Below are positions 8,313-14,340 of a stretch of DNA of 14,340 nucleotides, in pieces. The stretch comes from JBEEPE01 sp964489645 (GTDB lineage Bacteria; Verrucomicrobiota; Verrucomicrobiia; Chthoniobacterales; Chthoniobacteraceae). The notes beneath the pieces are model-generated. The model made no database searches. It saw only the letters and a list, made by a program, of their open reading frames with translations, and was not told the origin of the DNA. The translations under genes were made by a program, and so were the position numbers. Location: the NCBI GenBank assembly GCA_964489645.1, contig CAZAZT010000102.1:1-14340 (forward strand), in the 5' to 3' direction. Position 1 is the stretch's first letter; each line of letters opens with the position of its first letter.

Positions 8313-8389
8313 CCTCTGGTAACACGGCGATGTTTTGTGGCGGTTTGGTCAAAGTCCTGCATTGCCGTTCCCTACGGTGGTCCCTTTTT

Positions 8390-11300
8390 ATGAAACGAAA
8401 TTCTTGGGTGTTGGCGCTGATTGCGTGCGTGATTGGATCGGGTTGGGCGCAACCGTACCCGAGCGCGTTCCGTGAGGATGATGTGGACGCGGGGGCGAGC
8501 CGGTTCGTCACGTCGTCGGGTTCGGAGCCGCTGGAGGATGATCAGATCCGTGAGCTGCTCTGGGTGGAGACCACCAAAGGGGTGGCTAGGAAACGATCTG
8601 ACGCAAAATCCCAAGCGGGTGCCTATCTGTTGGCTTTCAAGCGACCTGTTGAGATCGGAACGGTGCTCGGCGGTTCGGGCGACGTCCGGATCTTGAAACC
8701 TGAGGGGAGTTGGCCGCCAGATCCGTCACGGTCCACGGACTGGGTGGGGATGGAGGGGGCGCAGAGCCAGAACTTGCCTGGGTTCATGGCATTGCAGCCG
8801 GGGGTCCGGACGCGAGCGATCCTGATGACACCGCGGAAGGTCTGGAATGCGCCTCAGTTGTTGGGGTTGTTGGGAGCGCGTCTTTTCAACCGGACTCCGT
8901 GGGCTGTCGTGAACGCGGACGCCGAGTACACGACGGAGCCGCAACTTTCGGCCCCTCGCACCTATGCGGCGCAGGATTTGGCGACGGGTCGGGGGGAGTG
9001 GATCAACACGGGGAAGGATGGGAAAGGTCTGATCCCGCGGCCGCCGATCTCGGATGTCGCGCCATCTTGGGTGGTGCTTTCCTGGGCCGAGAAACAGCGT
9101 GTGGACGGGCTGCTGTTGGGCGACAACTTCGAGCGGTTCGAGGTGCAGTCGTATGAAGGGCCGGACGGGATCAATGCGGTTGCAGCGACGGAGCAGGAGT
9201 GGAAAACGGTGAAGCCGTTGAGTGATGTGAAGCAGAGTGTGGGGTCGCATCCTTTGCGGTGGATGCGCTTTGGTGGACTTCACACCCGGGCGATCCGGTT
9301 GTTGATCAAGAAGACGAGTGACGGTGCGGTTGCGAAGTTGAGCTGTTTGCAGGCGTTTTCCGATCTCGGTGAAAAGGCCATCCCGGAGATGGTTGCGCGT
9401 GTCGTTGACGAGGCCCCAGTGCGGGTCCCCTACAAACTGGATGAAGCGGGCAAGGTGACGATCGTCGTGGAGAGTGCTGATGGGACGCGGGTGCGGAATA
9501 TCGCAGCGAACATCGAGCGAAGCGCTGGCGAGAACACCTTCGCTTGGGACCTGAAAGATGAGGCGGGTGATTACGTGCCGGTCGGGACGTATCGGTGGAG
9601 GGCGATCACGCATCCGCCGCTGGAGTTGCGTTACGCGATGACGGCTTATCCGAACGTGAACACGTATTTTCCGGATCAGCCGGCGTGGCAGACTGGGGCG
9701 AACGGGCCGGGAGGATGGTTGGCGGATCACACTCCTCCACGTGCGGCGTGCGTGGCGGGGGATCGGGTTTTCTTGGGCGCGCCCGTGGCGGAGAGCGGGG
9801 TGAGCTTGATCGAATGCGATCTGGAGGGGCGCAAACTTTGGGGGCACCCCTCTTTCGCTGCGTTCACTGGGGTGGGGATGCTGGCGAGTGATGGCAAGAC
9901 AGTGTTCAACACGATGACAGCGAGGAACTTCGCAAAGACGGGGATCGACAAGACCTCGGAGGCGATCTGGGCGGTGGATCTGGAGACCCGAGCGGTGCGC
10001 ACTTTACCCATCCTGCAGCCCTCGGCGGAGAGGAGCCGCGGGATCCAAGGGTTCGCTGCGCGAGACAACAAGGTCTACGTGGCGGTCCATGCCCGACAGA
10101 ACTGGCTGAACAACGCGGTGGGTGCTGCGGATGTCGATCTGGGGAACAGCCTTCCCGCGTATGCGGTCGCTCGGCGTCCCGCAGCGGGGGAGGTCGTGCC
10201 GGATCCGCGCAACGACTTCTTGCGCCTGCTCCGCTTGAAGGACACGCCGCCTGGACAGAACCTCATCTTCCTCGAGACCACGAAGGGCGCGGAGCGTGAG
10301 CAGCACATGGTGGTCGCGTTCAATCGTGCGGTCGCTGTGGGTAGCCTCGTGTTCGCGGCGCCGCCGAAAGAGGACAAGATGCAGTTCCGGATCAGTGTGC
10401 TCAAAGGATCGGCTCCTTACCCGCCGCGGGCACGTGAGAAAGATGATTGGGTGATGGTCCCTTACGAGGACCGGAGCGGTTGGGCGGTCGTCCCTCTTCC
10501 CCAAGGGACGAGCACCCGTGCGGTGCGGTTCACCTTCCTCCGCGGGGGGGCGGATTCGGTGGACGAGCTTTTGGCGGATGTTGAGGAGAAGAAGGCCGGT
10601 GTCACCTTGGATTCCGTTTTGGGTGGGCCGTCGAAGAAGGGGGCGCCAGCGAAGTTGGGCGGCTCGGAGGGGGAGCAGTGGAAACGGCAGATCGAGGGGA
10701 TGAAAATTCTGGCCCGTCGGTTCGAGAATGTTACCAGTTCGGCGACCGTTCGTGTGAACAGCGGGAAGGTGGCGTCAGACGGCGTTTGGGACGCGCAGCG
10801 GTCTGAGCCGTTGAGTGCGGCGGAACCAGCGGTGTATGCGTTGGAGTGGAAGCAGGCCCAGACGTTGCGCGGGTTGGCGATCAAAGAGATCGATGGTGCG
10901 CTGACCGAGATCGACGTTTTCACAGGGAATGGTCCTGTCCCGCCGGACATCGCTTCGGAGGAAGGTTGGGAGAATGTGGCAAGTTACCAGCAACCGTTGC
11001 GGGAGTATTACCAACCTGATGTGATGCACAATCCACAGGCGCGCTATCTAGATGGGTATGTGGACTTTGGACGTGAGGTGAGCACCCGTGCGGTGCGGTT
11101 GCGTGTGGTCAAGCAGTGGGAAACCAAGGCTCATCGGCCGACGGGGGTCCGGGTGGATCAAGGAGGACAGGTTCTCGACCTGAAACGTTGTCGGATCTAC
11201 GGGGTTGCGGCATTGAAATATCTGGGGGGCGAGAGCGCCATCAACCCTCTCGCTTCCGAACGGGTCGAGGTGATCGACGGCAGTTCGGGTCAGACGTTGA

Positions 11301-13648
11301 AGGAGGTGCATCTTCCGAGGCCGGGTGAACCGAGCGGTAAAGATGCGCCGGGCAACACTTTGGCTTTTGACGCGCAAGGCCGCTTGGTGGCGATCTCCGA
11401 CAGGAAGTTGGTGCGTGTGGATCTTGAGGGGGGCGCTCACGTGACCCTTGCTTCGGACCTGATCCGACCCACTGCGCTGGCCTGTGATGCGGGGGGCAAC
11501 CACTTGGTCTACGACGCGGCGCCGGAACGTCGGAACATCCGTGTGTACGATGCGCAAGGCGGGTTGGTCCGCGAGATCGGGTCTGCGGGCGGGCATCAGG
11601 TGGGTGCGTGGGACCCCACACGACTGGATTCGGTGAGCGCGATCGCGGTGGATCCGAAGGGACAGGTCTGGGTGGTCGAGAGCACGTATTGGCCGAAGCG
11701 GGTGAGTCTGTGGAGCGCGCAGGGCACTTTCCTCAAGGAGTTCCTCGGACCGACCCAGTACGGCGGGGCGGGTCGCATCGATCCGGGCGACAAGCGACGC
11801 ATGTTCTATGGTCCGTTGGAGTTCGAACTGGATTGGGACACGGGAAAAACGCGGTTGAAGAATCTGACGTCGATGGATGGTGCGGAAACGGGTGATATCC
11901 CGCGTCGGGTCAACGGGCGGCTTTATCTGGTGAACACGCGCACCCAGGAGAACCCTCAGCACGGGTTGGTGTATTTGCATGAGGGGGACCGGGTCCGACT
12001 GGTGGCAGCGGTCGGGTTGGCTGGCAAGATCAAGCCGATGCTGGATCCCGCTGTAATGAAGGGGCTTGGGGGTAAGGCGCTGATGGAGTTCTGGTGCGCT
12101 TGGTCCGACCTGAACGGTGATGGCAAGGTGCAGGTGGATGAGGTGCAGTTCTGGCCGAGAGGAGATGATCGGACCCCGATGACCTTTGATCCGCAACTGA
12201 ACGCCCAGATCGGGCGGATCGGGTTCCGGGTCGCGCGTTGGTTGCCGGATGGTACACCGGTGTATGAGAGGGAGGATCGTCCGGGGCTTTGGACTGGGAT
12301 GACGATGCGGTTGGTCAACGGGAACTATTACCATTTCGAGGATGCGAACTCCGCCTCGCTCTGTGCGGGGATATCGCCCGAGGGAAAGGTGTTGTGGACC
12401 TACAAGACCGAGGGGTCTGGGGTTCACGCGCTGTACAAGGCGAAGCCGCGGCACGCAGGTCAGATGCTTTGCAATCTTGGCATCGTCGGGCACATGACCG
12501 CGCAGGCGGGAGATCTCGGGGAGTTCTTGGTGTTCAACACCAATGTCGGACTGTTCAACATCATGACAGCGGATGGGCTATTCGCGGGGCAACTCTTCCG
12601 CGAGGTGCGCGATCCTGCGGCGAGACCGTGGAGCGGAAAGGACAATGCCCGAGGGTTGCGTCTGGATGACACGACTCCGGGGCAGGAACATTTCAACGGT
12701 CACATGACGTTGACCCAGGATGGCCAGTATCTTCTGGTGGCGGGGCACAACCACGCGAGTGTGGTCGAGGTTGTCGGGATGGACCGGTTCAAACGGTTCG
12801 GGGGCTCTGTGGAGGTGGGTGCGGAGCAGATAGCGGCGACGCGTCGTTGGGAGCTTGGCCAAAAAAAACAGGAGGTCTATGCCCGTGCACCTGTGCTGGA
12901 TTGTTTCCGGATGGATTCGCCGCCGAAGTTGGACGGACAACTGAACGATTGGGGGGCTGTGAGCGCGCAGATCGACGATCATGCGAAATTCCGGATCGGG
13001 TATGACGATCAGAACCTCTACGTCGCGTACGAAATCTCGCGTCGTGGTCCCTTGAAGAACACGGGTAAGCAGTGGGACCGGCTTTTCAAGACGGGGGCCG
13101 CGGTGGATCTGCACATCGGGACCGATCCTTCGGCGGCTGAGGATCGACGTGCTCCGGGCGTTGGCGACCAGCGACTGCTTATGACGTTCATGGACCAAGA
13201 TCCCGCGATGGTGCTTTATCGAGCGGTGGTCCCGGGTACGCCTGCGGAGAAGGTTTGGCAGGTGGTCAGTCCTGTGGGATCTGTCGGTTTCGATCAGGTC
13301 GCCCGTCTGGAGAAGCCTCGTCTTGTCGCTTCGAGTGACAAGGACCGTTACATCGTCGAGGCGGCGATCCCGCTGAACGAACTCGGGTTGAAGGTCCGAG
13401 CGGACCTGCGATTGAAAATGGATTGGGGGGTCTTGGTGAGTGGACCGGACGGCAACGAGGTGCTTCGTCGCGAGTATTGGGCGAACAAATCCACGCAGAT
13501 CATCGCGGACGCCCCGAGTGAGGCCGAACTTCATCCGAGCCTGTGGGGCCACGTGCGGTTCCAAGGGCAGGTGTTGGGGAGTCAGACCGATCCGACCTCG
13601 CGGAAGAAGGGGGCCTCGGTGGACGATTTGCTCAACGAGTTGAAGTGA
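8390..13648 (+). CDS. 1752-aa secreted multidomain protein: discoidin-like repeats, FlgD-Ig, beta-propeller, EF-hand, CBM9-like
   Basis: I start the gene at ATG 8390 because it begins a clear Sec signal peptide (MKRNSWVLALIACVIGSGWA, cleavage before QP). The in-frame ATG at 8210 would bury that signal at residue 61. In the 1752-aa numbering, discoidin-like beta-sandwich modules lie at about 52-150 and 225-317. A FlgD-type Ig domain (GKVTIVVESADGTRVRNI, about 350-406) follows, then propeller-type repeats (about 430-600). A second discoidin-like pair is at 623-724 and 793-914. NHL-like blades (953-1125; IAVDPKGQVWVVES) come next, then a canonical EF-hand loop (1240-1251) and further propeller-like sequence to about 1490. 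The C-terminus (about 1504-1725) is a CBM9-like domain (PPKLDGQLNDWG, YDDQNLYVAYEI). No catalytic domain is recognised, so an adhesive or glycan-binding scaffold at or outside the envelope is most likely. A GGTGG 9 bases upstream is a weak ribosome site. Confidence 0.88.
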   Translation: MKRNSWVLALIACVIGSGWAQPYPSAFREDDVDAGASRFVTSSGSEPLEDDQIRELLWVETTKGVARKRSDAKSQAGAYLLAFKRPVEIGTVLGGSGDVRILKPEGSWPPDPSRSTDWVGMEGAQSQNLPGFMALQPGVRTRAILMTPRKVWNAPQLLGLLGARLFNRTPWAVVNADAEYTTEPQLSAPRTYAAQDLATGRGEWINTGKDGKGLIPRPPISDVAPSWVVLSWAEKQRVDGLLLGDNFERFEVQSYEGPDGINAVAATEQEWKTVKPLSDVKQSVGSHPLRWMRFGGLHTRAIRLLIKKTSDGAVAKLSCLQAFSDLGEKAIPEMVARVVDEAPVRVPYKLDEAGKVTIVVESADGTRVRNIAANIERSAGENTFAWDLKDEAGDYVPVGTYRWRAITHPPLELRYAMTAYPNVNTYFPDQPAWQTGANGPGGWLADHTPPRAACVAGDRVFLGAPVAESGVSLIECDLEGRKLWGHPSFAAFTGVGMLASDGKTVFNTMTARNFAKTGIDKTSEAIWAVDLETRAVRTLPILQPSAERSRGIQGFAARDNKVYVAVHARQNWLNNAVGAADVDLGNSLPAYAVARRPAAGEVVPDPRNDFLRLLRLKDTPPGQNLIFLETTKGAEREQHMVVAFNRAVAVGSLVFAAPPKEDKMQFRISVLKGSAPYPPRAREKDDWVMVPYEDRSGWAVVPLPQGTSTRAVRFTFLRGGADSVDELLADVEEKKAGVTLDSVLGGPSKKGAPAKLGGSEGEQWKRQIEGMKILARRFENVTSSATVRVNSGKVASDGVWDAQRSEPLSAAEPAVYALEWKQAQTLRGLAIKEIDGALTEIDVFTGNGPVPPDIASEEGWENVASYQQPLREYYQPDVMHNPQARYLDGYVDFGREVSTRAVRLRVVKQWETKAHRPTGVRVDQGGQVLDLKRCRIYGVAALKYLGGESAINPLASERVEVIDGSSGQTLKEVHLPRPGEPSGKDAPGNTLAFDAQGRLVAISDRKLVRVDLEGGAHVTLASDLIRPTALACDAGGNHLVYDAAPERRNIRVYDAQGGLVREIGSAGGHQVGAWDPTRLDSVSAIAVDPKGQVWVVESTYWPKRVSLWSAQGTFLKEFLGPTQYGGAGRIDPGDKRRMFYGPLEFELDWDTGKTRLKNLTSMDGAETGDIPRRVNGRLYLVNTRTQENPQHGLVYLHEGDRVRLVAAVGLAGKIKPMLDPAVMKGLGGKALMEFWCAWSDLNGDGKVQVDEVQFWPRGDDRTPMTFDPQLNAQIGRIGFRVARWLPDGTPVYEREDRPGLWTGMTMRLVNGNYYHFEDANSASLCAGISPEGKVLWTYKTEGSGVHALYKAKPRHAGQMLCNLGIVGHMTAQAGDLGEFLVFNTNVGLFNIMTADGLFAGQLFREVRDPAARPWSGKDNARGLRLDDTTPGQEHFNGHMTLTQDGQYLLVAGHNHASVVEVVGMDRFKRFGGSVEVGAEQIAATRRWELGQKKQEVYARAPVLDCFRMDSPPKLDGQLNDWGAVSAQIDDHAKFRIGYDDQNLYVAYEISRRGPLKNTGKQWDRLFKTGAAVDLHIGTDPSAAEDRRAPGVGDQRLLMTFMDQDPAMVLYRAVVPGTPAEKVWQVVSPVGSVGFDQVARLEKPRLVASSDKDRYIVEAAIPLNELGLKVRADLRLKMDWGVLVSGPDGNEVLRREYWANKSTQIIADAPSEAELHPSLWGHVRFQGQVLGSQTDPTSRKKGASVDDLLNELK
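8545..9345 (+). repeat. Intragenic discoidin-like module pair, copy 1
   Basis: The first module contains VETTKG and ends in a TRAILMTP strand; the second contains SWAEKQRVDGLLLG and ends in HTRAIRLLI. The same order of hallmarks recurs at 10250-11130. Both modules look like galactose-binding-like jelly rolls, with the TRA strand near each C-terminus. Boundaries are approximate because they were judged by eye. Confidence 0.55.
10250..11130 (+). repeat. Intragenic discoidin-like module pair, copy 2, inserted between propeller segments
   Basis: The first module contains LETTKG, DDWVMVPY and STRAVRFTF; the second contains LEWKQAQTLRGLAI and STRAVRLRV. A 21-base stretch (10510-10530) recurs exactly at 11080-11100, encoding the STRAVR strand in both modules, so the modules are related even at DNA level. 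Propeller-like sequence lies on both sides, suggesting this pair is an insertion into or between propellers. Confidence 0.55.
12107..12142 (+). other. EF-hand / dockerin-like calcium-binding loop in the 1752-aa protein
   Basis: The 12-residue loop DLNGDGKVQVDE has Asp, Asn and Asp at positions 1, 3 and 5, Gly at 6, a hydrophobic Val at 8 and Glu at 12, the canonical calcium-binding pattern. A single loop is visible; a true type I dockerin would have two. It probably stabilises the fold through calcium. Confidence 0.7.
12861..12868 (+). other. A8 homopolymer tract within the 1752-aa protein gene
   Basis: Eight consecutive A residues encode part of LGQKKQEV in the linker before the CBM9-like domain. 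The tract contains A AAA AAA in the phase of a -1 slippery heptamer, and AGGAGG follows at once (12870-12875). A -1 shift would add about 40 residues before a stop, removing the CBM9-like domain. No functional slippage is demonstrated. Confidence 0.35.
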
Positions 13649-13825
13649 TTTCGGTGAATGCGCTGGAGCGGGGAAAGAGCTGCTCTGTTGGATGAGTGAT
13701 AAGGGTCACGAGTGCCTTTGGCTGGACTGTTGGCGTGCGGATCAGAGCGAGTGGTTCCGTTCGTGTTGCAGCGCTCCGGGGATTGTGTGTTGAAATGTAA
13801 ATGCCTCGCCTCGAAAGTGGTGGAC

Positions 13826-14340
13826 ATGACGAATTCCAACCCAAAGCGTGGAGAGGAGTACTTCGTGGTCTCAGGGGCCTCGTTTTTCCGTGAGAGCTGG
13901 GTCCGTCGTGTGCGCCATCTTTTGATGGTGCTGATGGCGGTTTGCACCTCGTTTGCGGGTGCTGAGATCCGTGTTCCGGCGGTGCCGCAACCTGGGGAGT
14001 TCTTGCACGACTTTGCGGAAGTTCTTAAGCACTCAGAAAAGACGAAGATCGAGGGTAGGCAGCGGACCATTTTTGAGGATACGGAGGTTCCCATCGTGGT
14101 GGTCACCATCAAGAGCACGCGGGAGTACGGTTATGAGTCCTCGGAGATTCAAGATCTCGCGAGGGAGTGGTTCAACGCTTGGAAGATCGGTTCCAAGAAA
14201 AAGAAGGACGGGATTTTGAGGATGTTGATGGTGGTGAGTGTCAGGGATCGGAAGGTGGGCATCGAAATGGGCGCTGCTTGGGGGCGGAGTTTTGATGGGG
14301 AGTGCCAGAGGTTGATCGACCTGAAGGTGGTTCCAGCGAT
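13826..14340 (+). CDS. TPM-domain (YgcG/TPM_phosphatase-like) exported protein, N-terminal part (3' end outside window)
   Basis: The open frame runs off the right edge. After a signal peptide (hydrophobic LLMVLMAVCTSFAGA, cleavage near residue 46 from ATG 13826) comes a TPM domain: a helix (FLHDFAEVLKHSEKTKIE), a strand (VPIVVVTIKS), a helix (IQDLAREWFNAWKIG), the basic loop SKKKKDGIL, the strand MLMVVSV, then DRKVGIEMGAAWG and the start of the C-terminal helix. TPM proteins are envelope proteins; a few plant members are phosphatases linked to photosystem repair, while bacterial roles are mostly unknown. Two starts compete. ATG 13826 has no Shine-Dalgarno sequence. GTG 13865 has AGGAG at 13854-13858 with 6-base spacing and gives a shorter, more typical signal peptide. 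I list the ATG because the other genes here do not use strong ribosome sites. The 177 bases before it show no clear terminator or gene. Confidence 0.8.
   Translation, partial: MTNSNPKRGEEYFVVSGASFFRESWVRRVRHLLMVLMAVCTSFAGAEIRVPAVPQPGEFLHDFAEVLKHSEKTKIEGRQRTIFEDTEVPIVVVTIKSTREYGYESSEIQDLAREWFNAWKIGSKKKKDGILRMLMVVSVRDRKVGIEMGAAWGRSFDGECQRLIDLKVVPA

Larger units (their letters stand above)
8020..8389. promoter_or_regulatory. Divergent intergenic region, probable promoters and operators for both giant genes
   Basis: These 370 bases separate two divergently transcribed genes for exported giants, so both promoters should lie here. The region holds four inverted repeats, listed separately. I could not place a convincing -35/-10 pair on either strand; a GATAAA lies just upstream of the - strand start, without a well-spaced -35. 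Open frames crossing the region on either strand look non-coding. Confidence 0.5.

Noticed and set aside
8210..8389. Upstream in-frame ATG that would add 60 residues to the 1752-aa protein
   Set aside because: The extension has no signal or domain, would bury a clear Sec signal peptide and would cover the inverted repeats of the intergenic region.
11048..12493. 481-codon open frame on the - strand
   Set aside because: It is antisense to the propeller region of the 1752-aa protein and its composition (Arg, His, Pro) is typical of a shadow frame.
13649..13825. Possible terminator after the 1752-aa protein gene (AGAG-CTG-CTCT near 13676)
   Set aside because: The stem is only four pairs with a three-base loop and no T-run follows.
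1..14340. Mobile elements, CRISPR arrays, tRNA or rRNA
   Set aside because: I saw no transposase or integrase frame, no regularly spaced direct repeats, and no tRNA- or rRNA-like sequence.

Overview
This G+C-rich window most likely comes from a Verrucomicrobiota or Planctomycetota bacterium. The main evidence is a two-gene operon typical of that superphylum: a Tat-exported DUF1552/HXXSHH protein followed by a two-haem cytochrome carrying the planctomycete-specific domains (PSCyt1, DUF1587, DUF1595, DUF1592, DUF1588, DUF1585). Very large secreted multidomain proteins and starts without Shine-Dalgarno sequences fit the same picture. The lineage is inferred from gene content; no rRNA or other phylogenetic marker is present.

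Layout: (1) 3-296, the 3' end of a YgjP/DUF45-type zinc metallopeptidase, cut by the window edge. (2) 297-594, no supported gene. (3) 595-4306, the DUF1552-DUF1592 pair on the + strand, separated by 10 bp. (4) 4307-4362, a short convergent gap with a long hairpin that reaches into the end of the next gene. (5) 4363-8019 on the - strand, a 1218-aa secreted protein with TPR-like repeats, a DUF4838 glycosidase-like core, a CBM9-like domain and a C-terminal GH2-type sugar-binding sandwich. (6) 8020-8389, a divergent intergenic region with several perfect inverted repeats. (7) 8390-13648 on the + strand, a 1752-aa secreted protein with duplicated discoidin-like module pairs, a FlgD-type Ig domain, beta-propeller segments, an EF-hand loop and a C-terminal CBM9-like domain. 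(8) 13826-14340, the 5' part of a TPM-domain protein cut by the window end.

All four complete genes encode exported proteins. Two of them carry carbohydrate-binding-type folds and share the intergenic region with the inverted repeats, so co-regulation is plausible. The cytochrome/HXXSHH pair is a widespread but functionally uncharacterised redox unit. Its position beside two sugar-binding giants suggests envelope or extracellular work on polysaccharide, which is inference. I see no mobile element, CRISPR array, tRNA, rRNA or phage gene.
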